Source: Tethya wilhelma
Lineage: Eukaryota > Porifera > Demospongiae > Tethyida > Tethyidae
Assembly: GCA_964030475.1 (NCBI GenBank)
Contig: CAXIPT010000002.1
Coordinates: 3,845,959-3,909,958, forward strand
Direction: 5' to 3'
Length of the DNA: 64,000 nucleotides
A model generated the notes under the pieces. The model was not told the DNA's origin. It worked only from the letters and a program-made list of their open reading frames with translations, and searched no databases. The translations under genes and the position numbers were made by a program. Position 1 is the stretch's first letter; the number at the start of each line of letters is the position of its first letter. This document shows positions 14,220 to 24,094 of the stretch, in pieces.

Positions 14220-15343
14220 ATGGCACGTGCACAGAAAGTTTTTCACGTGATGCTGAGTTAATAGCATCAGATCGAGTTACACATGAATATCAAAAGTAAA
14301 TAAGCTATTTATGAATGAGATTATGAATAGTGCTAGTTGCATCGTTGGCGAACAAAAGATTTTCATCATACAAGTTTGAATTGTCATGTCAGCTGTAAAA
14401 AAGGACCAACGCAACCATCAGGCATGCGCAGTGGCGCGGCGCGCGCCACAACTATGTCACCGCACCTGCATGATCGATCAGATCCTCCCACCGGTGCACC
14501 ACGTATTGCGTTTTAGTAAGTAGTATGGCAAAGGCGCAAAGAAAAACTACAGTACATAAAATTAATAATAATAAATAGATATAAGTTAAGGAGAGGAGAA
14601 TAACTAAACAATGTCTCAAGTCATGATTAGTCGCAGCACAAATGAGAAATACCGGCTTCCTGGTCAGGTGATCCGTGAGGAACCGGCTTGTGACTCCTCG
14701 AATGCAGTTCCCAGTAATTAAATGTAATCAGATTATCCGCCGCCGTCTTTAGCCTTTTTGCTTTTATCAAAGATCGCTCATTAGATGTCAGAGTTCATTT
14801 ATTCGTAAATCTCTTTTTCGAGAGTCTCCAGTCAGTATACACAGCCCCAGGTTTCAAGGTCAAATTTTATTCTAGACTCCAAAAAGTCTACTGTAATGAG
14901 GACGTTCATCGTGATTAAAGACATTCGTACCCGAGAAACGGACCAAGATTATGTGCCAGCTGTACTGTTACAATTCGCAATTCAGAGTAACAATCTACCT
15001 GCACCCGGGTTCCCAAACGAACGGTAAAATGAGCGTCTGGGTGACTAGAATTCTTTACCGTGCAATTAGTCACCCCGCGCCCGGTTAAGGTTGGGGTGAC
15101 CAATTACGAAGCCCGAGGGCGCGAAGGATGTATCCGGTTTAAAGGATTTGCCCTCGGTCTTCATGCTTTAAACCAGATACGTCCGTCACAAGCATGATTT
15201 TCTGACATACTTATAAGCTTCGTGTGAAACGTGTAAATAAATAAATAAAGTGTGGCAAGCTCGACCCATCAGAAAATATCATCTGACTCATGAATTCTAT
15301 CTTGTCTCTATAACTTTAAGTCACCATCGTGGCTGTCAGTGAT
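14220..15343. other. Shared upstream region of RPS24 and the first ANK gene
   Basis: No gene recognised. It is more GC- and CpG-rich than its surroundings (for example 14425-14500), as expected for the divergent RPS24 promoter. An inverted repeat at about 15126-15184 (ATCCGGTTTAAAG facing CTTTAAACCAGAT) and palindrome-like segments near 15000-15110 were not assigned to a known element. Confidence 0.4.
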
Positions 15344-15727
15344 ATGGGGGGTGCAATGCAGTGCCTATCGTGTGGCCGCTCATCATCTGTGGAACCAAAG
15401 GAACCCTCACTGTTTCAAGCAATTAAAAACAACAATTTGCCTGCAGTCAAATCGTTGCTCAAGAAAGGTACCAAATTGAACTATAGTTGGTCACCATTGA
15501 TTGTTGCCTGCCGATGTGGTTCCATTGAGATTGTAAGACTGCTGTTGGAGTATGGGGCTGATGTAAATAGTGAGATTACCACCCCAAGCGGCGGGATTAT
15601 GACACCATTAAAGGAGGCTAAACACAATGGTTTTCACAACATTGTGAAACTACTTAGAGAATATGGTGCAAAGGATGTTGATGATCCTATGTATCGACAG
15701 TCTCCATCTCCTGGCAAACCTTTATGA
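15344..15727 (+). CDS. Short ankyrin-repeat protein 1, 127 aa, frame broken
   Basis: Single open frame; the ATG at 15344 (MGGAMQCLSCGRSSS) was chosen over an upstream GTG. It contains about two to three ankyrin repeats (LFQAIKNNNLPAVKSLLKKG, SPLIVACRCGSIEIVRLLLE, TPLKEAKHNGFHNIVKLLRE). Ankyrin repeats bind proteins; the partner is unknown. The frame stops at 15725, just where an (ATCAGG)4 run begins. The family C-terminal signature (QNVLTQ, ALETVENPIA) is still present but in another frame, up to the stop at 15966-15968. A one-base shift, an unrecognised intron or decay could explain this. It is the first of four related genes in tandem. Confidence 0.6.
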   Translation: MGGAMQCLSCGRSSSVEPKEPSLFQAIKNNNLPAVKSLLKKGTKLNYSWSPLIVACRCGSIEIVRLLLEYGADVNSEITTPSGGIMTPLKEAKHNGFHNIVKLLREYGAKDVDDPMYRQSPSPGKPL

Positions 15728-15968
15728 TCAGGATCAGGATCAGGATCAGGATTATCAATTTATATGCCATATGAGGATTCCCTCTTATTTTGACAAAAAG
15801 TTTGAGCATGCAGTAAAAGCCACACCATCTGAAAGTGTACCACCATTATCTACAACTGAATCTCAGAATGTCCTCACTCAAGGACATCTCCAGCAGGCAT
15901 TGGAAACTGTAGAAAATCCAATAGCTCCTGTTCCTCCACCTAAACATATGGAGGAGGCTTTTGTATGA
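15728..15968 (+). pseudogene. Out-of-frame C-terminal part of ANK protein 1
   Basis: This frame encodes a DQ repeat, then KFEHAVKATPSESV and the signature QNVLTQGHLQQ plus ALETVENPIAP, ending at 15968. It matches the C-termini of the three sister genes, but it is +1 relative to the ankyrin part. No convincing GT-AG intron joining the two frames was seen. Confidence 0.55.
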
Positions 15969-16325
15969 ACTAGCTATATAGGATGGAGACCATGATACGA
16001 ATCCTTTTTTTTTTTTCTTTTTTTCTTTTTTTTTTTTGCTTTGAGTGATAGCTATCAACAAATCAAGTTGGGTTAAGTATTAATGCAACTGATTTACAAC
16101 TGTGTACTTTATTTTCAGAATTAAGAGGTATAATTATCAATGAACAAAATCAATGACAAAATTAATTTGCATGTAATGAGCTATCAATTTCACTCCTATC
16201 ATTAATAATATTACTGCATTTTAAACCATTAATTAGCAACATGATTAAAACAATACAAATTTACCTACACACAGAGATCAAACAGTCCTCAACTTGTGAG
16301 TAAAATACACCCAGCCTAGACATTA

Positions 16326-16531
16326 CCGTATAGCGGGAAATTTTCGTGGGGGAAAATTTTTGCGTTTTCGTCTTGAATAGAAATTCGCGGGGAAAATTTT
16401 CGTGGATTGCGTCTCAACTATGCATGACGACCACATACCTTACAAATTTCGTGGGGGAAAATTTTCGCGGAAAGCTGCCAAACCACGAAATTCGCAAAAA
16501 TTTTCCCCCACGAAAATTTCCCGCTATACGG
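16326..16531. mobile_element. MITE, CCGTATAG family, copy 1
   Basis: 206 bp bounded by TA on each side. The ends are CCGTATAGCGGGAAATTTTC and its complement, and the arms fold back for about 40 bp, including a GTGGGGGAAAATTTT.GCG run. No open frame. TA flanks suggest a Tc1/mariner-type donor; that is inference. Confidence 0.8.
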
Positions 16532-16566
16532 TATGTATTAATACTGTCAGTGTGTGTGACTTCGAT

Positions 16567-16567
16567 C

Positions 16568-16651
<84 letters not shown>
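16567..16651. repeat. (GT)n microsatellite
   Basis: About 85 bp of nearly pure GT. Confidence 0.95.
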
Positions 16652-16656
<5 letters not shown>

Positions 16657-17246
16657 CATGTGTGTGTGAATTTGTATGACATTGTGTATGTTTTTTAAAC
16701 CTTCTTAAAGGATCGATAGAAATATCAGTAAAGTTGATTGCATGCATTAAAAAAACCTTAGAATTTGAGAATGAATTAGCTACTACTCTAAAGCGGTTGG
16801 TATACATAACCTAATTTCGCAGGCCCATTTTCTCAATATTACTAGAAGTAGGAGAAAGCCTGGGAACAAGGACCTATATATAGTAAAAATCATCTGCAGG
16901 TGTGTGGATACTAGTATGAGTAACAACAATTGCTTGCATGGATAGGTTTTGAATACCTCATTAAAATTTGCTGGCCAATTTGTGAGAACTTCCTCATTGT
17001 ACTCATCAGATTATAGTATAAAGAAATTGTATAGCATTTTCTGCATGATTCCTGGGGAGTTCACCATATATTAGTGGGAGTACAATACAGCATATCATGC
17101 AACAGATACAGCTATAATTGTAATACCCAGTCACACCTCAATTTAGACAGATCGTAACTCAGTGATCAACCCTCTAATATAGCTATATACTTTAAAGCAG
17201 AAGTTATATAATATCCTATAATTATCGTCTGTGTTGGGAGCGCAAT

Positions 17247-17804
17247 ATGCAGAACCTACGTGGATCTGTGGACCAAACAGGACCCTTGCTGTTGCAAGCT
17301 ATCAAAAGGAATGATCTACCTGCAGTCAAATCACTGCTCAAGAAAGGTGCCAATGTGAACCAACAGGATGGATGGACACCATTGATGGTTGCCTGCCGGT
17401 GTGGTTCTATTGAAATTGTAAGGCAACTGTTGGAGTATGGAGCTGATGTTAATTTGACACAAGAGAATAGACCATGGCAGACACCGTTGATGTTGGCTAG
17501 GAGTAGGGGTTTTCAGAATATTGTGAAACTACTTGAGGAGCATGGTGCCAATGAAGATTACAGTCCTATAGGATATGGTACCAATGAAGATTACAGTTCT
17601 AGGCCTTTTATACTTGCCAATCCCAGGCCTATTCTAGAAAAGAAAGAACAGGCAGTAAAAGCAACACCTGCTAAATTTAGTGTACAGATTGTTATCACAC
17701 CACAGAATGTCGTCACCCAAGGACAACTCCAGGAGGCATTGGAGACTGTAGAAAATCCCATAGCTGCTGTTCCTGAATCTAAACCCGAGCTCTCAGATCA
17801 CTAA
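17247..17804 (+). CDS. Short ankyrin-repeat protein 2, 185 aa
   Basis: A single-exon frame from ATG (MQNLRGSVDQTGPLL) to stop. Residues about 10-110 hold ankyrin repeats: LLLQAIKRNDLPAVKSLLKK, TPLMVACRCGSIEIVRQLLE and TPLMLARSRGFQNIVKLLEE. A short insert then repeats the pattern NEDYS. The C-terminus carries the family signature (QNVVTQGQLQEALETVENPI). There is no signal peptide or membrane segment, so it is probably cytoplasmic. The upstream sequence resembles that of ANK protein 3, which supports the start. Function unknown. Confidence 0.7.
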   Translation: MQNLRGSVDQTGPLLLQAIKRNDLPAVKSLLKKGANVNQQDGWTPLMVACRCGSIEIVRQLLEYGADVNLTQENRPWQTPLMLARSRGFQNIVKLLEEHGANEDYSPIGYGTNEDYSSRPFILANPRPILEKKEQAVKATPAKFSVQIVITPQNVVTQGQLQEALETVENPIAAVPESKPELSDH

Positions 17805-19097
17805 CAATGATTCCCAATGGAGGCTCACTCCTCAAGCATAATAATAACCTATAGGACTGATACAGCTTAGCTATATATGTGCAATATGTGACTGTGGAGG
17901 TTCAACCTCTCTTTCCTTTATTAGCAAAATTAATAGATTATCACAAACAATTATAGTAACTGTTATGTGTGATTATACAATTAACTGTAGCCAATTTTCT
18001 GAATCCAATTGATTAGATTTTAGTAATCAGTGACAATTAATATGCAAGTAATGACTATTAATAATCATTTTTCACTCCTAGTGTAATAAACTAGGCATTA
18101 AATTTTGTAACATGCATGAGTATACAAATTTTTCTATACACAGAAATTAACTAGTCTTCAACTTGTGAGTATAATAACATACACCAGTCCTGCTGGTTGT
18201 CAAAATTAATGCTATAGCTAGACCAAAGGCACATGTACACACATGCACATATATATATGTGCATGCGCACACACACACACACACACACAACCATTTTGGT
18301 TATGCAAATAAATTATTTATTAAAGTATGAGTGTAACTTAATTGTTCAGGTATTTTGATTGGTAACACACCATTAAATTTTGCTTTCACGGTATACTTGT
18401 AACAAATTTGTAAGAAGTCCCCTCATCTGAATCATTACAAGACTCAGACCACATTTGCAACTATGTCATGTTTCCTTGGGATTACATTTGTGGGAGTGAA
18501 TTCAATACACTATTTCACACCTAGTACACTCACACCGTATAGCGGGTAAATTTGGCGGGCTTAAAATTTGGCAAATTCTCATTTTAGCATGATTGGCAAT
18601 TTTAAACTTGGCTATAGTTCTGCATGCTGCATTGTTTATATGTGCACGTGTGCGTATAAAACTGTTTGGTGACTATTAATTTGGGGATTTGAAAAGTAAT
18701 TCGCCAATTTGCCAAATTTACCCACTGTTATACATTAATTTTGCTTTCATTGTAGCATTATTATAATTATAGCCAATTTGTGAGGAATTACCTCGCAGTA
18801 CTCATATAGTTATAGGAAATTTGTGAGTAATACGTACATGTCATATACTCAGACCATATATGGGAAATTTATATTGTATTTCTGCATGTATGATTCTCTA
18901 GGGGAATTCACCAATTAATACAACAATTATCAGTAAGAGTACTGTACAGATCACAGTTTGAGGCTGGCTGTGAACTCCAATGTTCCAAGTTATCTTTTCT
19001 TTTTTTCTTGTTATCAACTATAAAATAACTTGTGTGACTGATAGCTACTTTAAAGCAGCTCTTATCCTATATATCCTCTGTGTCAGGGAGTGCAGTA
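17805..19097. other. Intergenic between ANK genes 2 and 3
   Basis: No gene. It contains a degraded CCGTATAG-family MITE at 18536-18732, a short (CA)n at 18266-18289 and a non-coding segment shared with the other ANK gene 3' regions (for example about 18125-18200). Confidence 0.55.
18536..18732. mobile_element. MITE, CCGTATAG family, copy 2 (degraded)
   Basis: The left end reads CCGTATAGCGGGTAAATTTGG and the right end is a diverged complement (ccaaatttacccactgttataca). The internal arms carry TTTGGC motifs. The left flank is CA and not TA, so the target site has decayed or is different. Confidence 0.6.
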
Positions 19098-19622
19098 ATG
19101 CTGAGCCTACGTGGATCTGTGGACCAAACAGGACACTCACTGTTGCAAGCTATCAAAAGGAATGATCTGCCTACAGTCAAATCACTGCTCAAGAAAGGTG
19201 CCAATGTGAACCAACAGAATGGTTGGTCACCATTGATTGTTGCCTGTCAATGTTGTTCTATTGAAATTGTAAGACTACTGTTGGAGTATGGAGCTGATGT
19301 TAACATCACAGGAGCAGATAGACAGACACCATTAATGCTGGCTAAAAGTAGGGGATTTCAGAATATTGTGAAACTGCTTGTACAATATGGTGCCACTGAA
19401 GATTACAATCCATCTTCAAATCCCTGCGTGCGCCGCCGTGATCAAAGGAGGATTGGGTGGCCTATGTACCGTAAGAATGAGAAGCCAGCAAAAGCCACAC
19501 CCACTGAAAGTGTACAGATTGCTACAACTAAACCTCAGAATGTCCTCACTCAAGGGCATCTCCAACAGGCATTGGAAACTGTAGAAAATCCCATAGCTTC
19601 TCCTAAACCTATACCACGGTGA
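19098..19622 (+). CDS. Short ankyrin-repeat protein 3, 174 aa
   Basis: ATG at 19098 (MLSLRGSVDQTGHSLL) to stop in one exon. It has two to three ankyrin repeats (LLQAIKRNDLPTVKSLLKKG, SPLIVACQCCSIEIVRLLLE, TPLMLAKSRGFQNIVKLLVQ). A basic linker (RRRDQRRIG) follows, then the C-terminal signature (QNVLTQGHLQQ, ALETVENPIA). It is close in sequence to ANK protein 2, as expected from tandem duplication. Function unknown. Confidence 0.7.
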   Translation: MLSLRGSVDQTGHSLLQAIKRNDLPTVKSLLKKGANVNQQNGWSPLIVACQCCSIEIVRLLLEYGADVNITGADRQTPLMLAKSRGFQNIVKLLVQYGATEDYNPSSNPCVRRRDQRRIGWPMYRKNEKPAKATPTESVQIATTKPQNVLTQGHLQQALETVENPIASPKPIPR

Positions 19623-19841
19623 CTATACTGTTTGAACTATATTCTTTGAGCAAACAATTGTGTACACAATTTTCAACACAACACGAGTCGATGACAATTT
19701 TTGATGACATAGTATATGATGACCTATATTAATAATTTCATTTTCTGTTGTAATAAACTGCATAATTATAATAATAACTATTGAATTTTGCAAAATGATT
19801 AAAACTACAAATTCCCTATACACAGAAATCAACCAGTCCTC

Positions 19842-19843
<2 letters not shown>

Positions 19844-19917
<74 letters not shown>
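19844..19917. repeat. (CA)n microsatellite
   Basis: About 74 bp of pure CA, at the same relative place as other CA/GT tracts downstream of the ANK genes. Confidence 0.95.
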
Positions 19918-19919
<2 letters not shown>

Positions 19920-19958
19920 CAGAATTAATACACCGTGGCAGGGTCTAGCTGGGTGGGT

Positions 19959-20092
19959 ATTATTTAGAGATCAAGGGTGTGAATACTTTTACTGACTGAT
20001 CTAATGACATTTATGTGACTGGTAGACTAACATAGAAGGTTTGTTGCCGCAAGTGTGTATCTGTTTAGCCTCTCCCTGTACATATGCCTGTG
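19959..20092 (-). pseudogene. Decayed copy of eIF4E last exon
   Basis: The minus strand encodes MYRERLNRYTLAATN, matching TYRERLQMHTRGNKP of the intact eIF4E last exon (23330-23462). An early stop and a deletion of about 11 bp follow. The surrounding non-coding DNA (tctagctgggtgggt) is also shared, so a segment of genomic DNA was copied, not an mRNA. No other eIF4E exons are nearby. Confidence 0.8.
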
Positions 20093-20609
20093 AAAGTGTG
20101 TGTGTGTGTGTGTGTGTGTTTGTATGTAATACCATCTTAAGTATACAAATATCATGAGTTGATTGTGCACGGGCGCAAAAAAACTCCCCTTAGAATTTGA
20201 CAATGAATTAGCTAATACTCTAAAGGGTGGTAAAAATCTACATAACCTCATTTCCCAGGCTGAAAAGAATCTGATAGGTAATGTCACATTCATTTATAGC
20301 CATTTTTAACCAGCTTTAATGTCATAGTTATTGTTGTCAACATAATTAGCTATATAAGTAAACGTTATTTTGGTACCAGAGCAACCTTACCTAGCCTCTC
20401 TTGGGCCTGGAAACGAGGCTTGCAACCTGGACTGGTCTTGATTCTTGATGTGCTTCAAAAAGAAACATGAGGTGGGAGCATCCAAGTAAAAGGTCAAAGG
20501 GGAGCTAGCGTCCCGGCGGCGGCGCTCTTTTCCTGATCCACACCCACCGGAAATTCTTTTGCGCACTTGCAATTCATTTTCAGAGTCTAGGGACGAGACT
20601 GAAAAAGAC

Positions 20610-21419
20610 ATGGCAAGTTCTCAACTTGATGCGATTCTACTCAGAGCCTGCTATGCTGAAAACCTCTCTTTCGTAACAGCATGTTTAGAAAATGGAGCAA
20701 ACGTCAACTACCAAAATGAATACGGTGATTTCCCCTTGCTGGTAGCGGCAAAGAAAGCAAATTCTATTCTGGTGACCACATTTTGTGAGTTTGCTGCTGA
20801 TGTGAATATGCAGAGTGAAATCAGCGGCTACACAGCTCTGTCTTGTGCTGCTGAAAAACGAAGCAGTGAAGTCGTCACTGTCGTGAAAATTTTATTGGAA
20901 AATGGTGCTTTTGTTGATTTACAAAACAAGAATGGAGAAACACCTTTGATGATTGCTAGCCAAAGTGGCCATGATGAAACTGTCAAACTTTTGTTAAGTA
21001 AAGGTGCTTCTATTAACCCTCAGGACCATTCTGGACAAACTCCCTTGTCGTTTGCTAGTAAAGGAGGTTACGATGAAATAGCAAAACAGTTGCTGGAACA
21101 TGGTGCTGAAGTTGATTCACTGGATAATGCTGTGCTGTCGCCACTAATGTACGCCAGTCACTATGGACATGATGAGACTGTAGAAGTACTACTAGATCAT
21201 GGTGCTGAAGTTGACCTGCAGGACAATGGTGGAGAGTCAGCATTGATGAAAGCTTGTTCACAAGGTTTCTATACGACAGTGGAGCTACTTGTGAAAAGAG
21301 GTGCTAATTTAGACCTTAAAAATGAACTTGGGAGAACACCAATAGAGGAAGCTAAATTGAAGAGATGTGATGGAGTGGTTGAAATGTTGCTAAACATGGT
21401 GCCCACGATAGCCTGTTAA
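20610..21419 (+). CDS. Ankyrin-repeat part of an ANK-death protein, 269 aa
   Basis: ATG at 20610 (MASSQLDAILLRACYAEN). About seven ankyrin repeats run to residue about 265, with motifs such as GETPLMIASQSGHDETVKLL, GQTPLSFASKGGYDEIAKQL and SPLMYASHYGHDETVEVLLD. The frame stops at 21417-21419. The last repeat (GVVEMLL) would continue as KHGAHDSLLTHTEMP in the frame that encodes the death domain beginning 12 nt later. A single base is missing near 21389-21394, within ttgctaaacatgg. With the base absent the product is a death-domain-less ankyrin protein. The repeats are unlike those of the short ANK family around it, apart from general consensus. Confidence 0.75.
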   Translation: MASSQLDAILLRACYAENLSFVTACLENGANVNYQNEYGDFPLLVAAKKANSILVTTFCEFAADVNMQSEISGYTALSCAAEKRSSEVVTVVKILLENGAFVDLQNKNGETPLMIASQSGHDETVKLLLSKGASINPQDHSGQTPLSFASKGGYDEIAKQLLEHGAEVDSLDNAVLSPLMYASHYGHDETVEVLLDHGAEVDLQDNGGESALMKACSQGFYTTVELLVKRGANLDLKNELGRTPIEEAKLKRCDGVVEMLLNMVPTIAC

Positions 21420-21430
21420 CACACACTGAA

Positions 21431-21868
21431 ATGCCTACTTCAAATTCACTGTCAGTAGGTAACACAGATACCAGCACCAGTTCAACTCAAAGTTCGACAC
21501 CTGAAGGTGGTGATCATCAAATTGAAGAATGCTCACACATGTGCAGTGACAATATTTCAATTACTTCTGGTCTAAATTACATGCAGAGTAAACAGCTATA
21601 CCAGGGATCTGGAGTCTCTATAGGCCATGCATTCCATCTCCTGTTCCCCCTTGCTGCTGAATGGTACAACATAGGGATCCTCTTGGGTATACCCGATTCC
21701 CGGCTACGTGTAGTGATGGTTGATAATAACAATCACCGAGTGGAGTGTCTTCGTGAAATGCTTGAGATATGGATTAAAATTGATCCTTGTTCAAGTTGGA
21801 AGGCACTGGCTGATGCTGTAGAACCTATCGATAGAGAAAAGGCACTTGAAATCGCTCGCCTCCATTGA
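21431..21868 (+). CDS. Death-domain part of the ANK-death gene, 145 aa
   Basis: The open frame continues from the ankyrin part after a one-base shift. It begins with a Ser/Thr-rich linker. A death-fold C-terminus follows at about residues 68-145: LAAEWYNIGILLGIPDSRL, CLREMLEIWIKIDPC and SWKALADAVEPIDREKALEI. These are typical helix motifs of death domains attached to ankyrin proteins in sponges and cnidarians, which act in signalling assemblies. Whether it is expressed as a separate protein from the ATG at 21431, fused by frameshifting, or is fused in reality and broken by a sequencing error cannot be told here. Confidence 0.7.
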   Translation: MPTSNSLSVGNTDTSTSSTQSSTPEGGDHQIEECSHMCSDNISITSGLNYMQSKQLYQGSGVSIGHAFHLLFPLAAEWYNIGILLGIPDSRLRVVMVDNNNHRVECLREMLEIWIKIDPCSSWKALADAVEPIDREKALEIARLH

Positions 21869-22266
21869 ACAGATTTTAATCAAATTGTGATCTACTTACA
21901 ATAGTATTATAAATCAGTGGTAATACAATATAAGTAAAAGCATACTGACTATAAAGCTAATCTGTCAACAGCCTCACAATGTAATTATTGTGAGGCTGTG
22001 AATCAGAATGTGCAGCTCATTTCAAGTTAATCGCGATCACGTGCTCCCACGCGCATGCGCATTATGCAGCACTGCTAGATACTCTGTTTACGCAGTATTC
22101 TATGGCAGGTTTCATGAACTTTCATCCCCAGGGACTTGCCCGTGAGACCATAGTGGACGTAAACAGACTTTTAATAGTCTGAAAATACCTTTATCGTGAA
22201 GTACTGTCACTACTGCAGCTAGGCCTGCCCTGGACTCGAGGTTACTATATAATCACTGTCGTCAGC
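21869..22266. other. Intergenic with a short hairpin
   Basis: No gene. A perfect hairpin at 21971-21998 (AGCCTCACAA, 8-nt loop, TTGTGAGGCT) lies after the death-domain stop. It is not followed by a T-run and is unassigned. Confidence 0.5.
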
Positions 22267-22941
22267 ATGGGGCAGTGCAGTGTGTGTGGATCTGTTGACC
22301 AAACGGGGCCCTTATTGTTGCAAGCTATCAAAGGGAATGATCTGCCTGCAGTGGAATCACTGCTCAAGAAAGGTGCCAATGTGAACAAACAGGATTGTTG
22401 GTCACCATTGATTGTTGCCTGCCGATGTGGTTTTATTGAGATTGTAAGACTGTTATTGGAGTATGGGGCTGATGTTAATAACACCCAGGTCACTGACTCA
22501 AGTGGAGAGAATATGACACCGTTAAAGGAGGCTAAACGTAATGGGTTTCAGAATATTGTGAATTTGCTTGTGGAACATGGTGCTACCGAGAATGACGATC
22601 AATTTCCTCTCGAGAATCATACAAGACCACGAAACACAAATTCTCAATGGAGATTCCTACACACAGACCTGCAGCTGCTGTCTAGAGAGAGCCTTGGAAA
22701 TCCTTGTTTCTCACCTTCTTCATCAATGACTAAGGCTCCAATATCGCAATTAATTGCAATAGGCACACCACCAACTGACGGTATACCATTTACAGTTACA
22801 CCTAATCCTCAGAATGTCCTCACTCAAGAGCATCTCCAACAGGCACTGGAAACTGTAGAAAACCCAATAGCTCCTGTTCCTACATCTAAACCAGAGAATA
22901 TAGAACTGTGGATGTTTGACCTCTCCTTTCTTGAGCAATAG
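22267..22941 (+). CDS. Short ankyrin-repeat protein 4, 224 aa
   Basis: ATG at 22267 opens MGQCSVCGSVDQTGPLLL. Two to three ankyrin repeats follow (LLQAIKGNDLPAVESLLKKG, SPLIVACRCGFIEIVRLLLE, TPLKEAKRNGFQNIVNLLVE), then a longer linker and the C-terminal signature (QNVLTQEHLQQ, ALETVENPIAPVP). Gly2 with nearby Cys4 and Cys7 resembles an N-myristoylation/palmitoylation start; that is inference and would place the protein at membranes. It is the longest of the four family members. Function unknown. Confidence 0.7.
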   Translation: MGQCSVCGSVDQTGPLLLQAIKGNDLPAVESLLKKGANVNKQDCWSPLIVACRCGFIEIVRLLLEYGADVNNTQVTDSSGENMTPLKEAKRNGFQNIVNLLVEHGATENDDQFPLENHTRPRNTNSQWRFLHTDLQLLSRESLGNPCFSPSSSMTKAPISQLIAIGTPPTDGIPFTVTPNPQNVLTQEHLQQALETVENPIAPVPTSKPENIELWMFDLSFLEQ

Positions 22942-23329
22942 ATTACCAAAGCAATAGTAACTGTTATGATTGTGTGATTGCAACTTTGTACTCAATTTCC
23001 ACATTTATAAGTTATTTAAACCATAAATCAATGACAAATTTGCATGTGATGATGACTATCAATAATCTTTAACNTGCATGTGATGATGACTATCAATAAT
23101 CATTAATATTTTTCACTCCTATTGTAATAAACGGCATAATAATATTAAGAATTAAATTTTGCAACATGATTAAAACGATACAAATTTCCCTATACACAGA
23201 AATCAACCAGTTCTCAACTTGTGAGTAAAACACACCAGTCCTGGTTATCAAGGCTATAGCTAGACCAAAGGCACACATACATACATACTGACAGTATTAA
23301 TACATAGGGTCTAGCTGGGTGGGCATTAT
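22942..23329. other. 3' spacer between ANK 4 and eIF4E (convergent)
   Basis: It contains a short tandem repeat broken by a single N at 23074 (units near 23041-23070 and 23075-23105) and the non-coding segment common to ANK gene 3' regions (about 23160-23250). The N marks uncertain assembly. Confidence 0.6.
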
Positions 23330-23470
23330 TTAGAGATCAAGGGTGTGAATACTTTTACTGACTGATCCAGTTTTACTGATGACATCTTTATGTGACTGGT
23401 AGACTAACACAGAGGGCTTGTTACCACGAGTGTGCATCTGTAGCCTCTCCCTGTAAGTACGCCTGTGAGC

Positions 23471-23527
<57 letters not shown>

Positions 23528-24003
23528 TGTGAGTGTGTGTAAACCCACACAAGCACATAAATATGCTAAGTAAATGCTGTTATGATTACATTTGCTTAGC
23601 AAAAGCATAAATTTCTCACAGAGGTGGTGGATCACATATGCATATAAAAAAGCGCAACATTTTGTTGAAAACCCATTACAAATACATGTACCATAAGAAT
23701 TTTTTCTGCTGGACATTTGGTACACCTAGGCTCTTCCTTAATTTTATTTAGTTATAGATTTAGGGGGGGGGGGGGGGGGGGCTAAAAAAAACAAGTAAAC
23801 AAGTTACATGGGATTGCTTGAACATTAGCGTACAATCATAGATGACATTTCTCAGTTCCTTTACCCTATCTGCATGATGTGGTCTGCCCTGGTGGCATCT
23901 CCAGTCCATATGGCTAACTTGTCTCCTTTACTTCTAATCTGAACTACAGCTCCATTAACTTCATCAGAACTATCACCAAAACCTTCTCCTATCAAACACA
24001 TTA

Positions 24004-24094
<91 letters not shown>

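Larger units (their letters stand above)
15969..17246. other. Intergenic between ANK genes 1 and 2
   Basis: It contains a homopyrimidine run (16000-16037), a MITE (16326-16531), a long (GT)n tract (16567-16651) and non-coding segments repeated downstream of the other ANK genes, such as the sequence at about 16255-16310. Confidence 0.6.
19623..20609. other. Intergenic with a duplicated eIF4E exon
   Basis: It contains a (CA)n tract (19844-19917) and a decayed copy of the eIF4E last exon (about 19959-20092). Flanking sequence matches the region beside eIF4E and, in part (20196-20262), the region at about 16757-16826. Confidence 0.6.

Noticed and set aside
14915..15103. 62-aa minus open frame in the RPS24 upstream region
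   Set aside because: No recognisable features; region is better explained as promoter sequence.
23041..23105. Tandem repeat as a biological signal
   Set aside because: The two units are separated by an N at 23074, so it is probably an assembly join.
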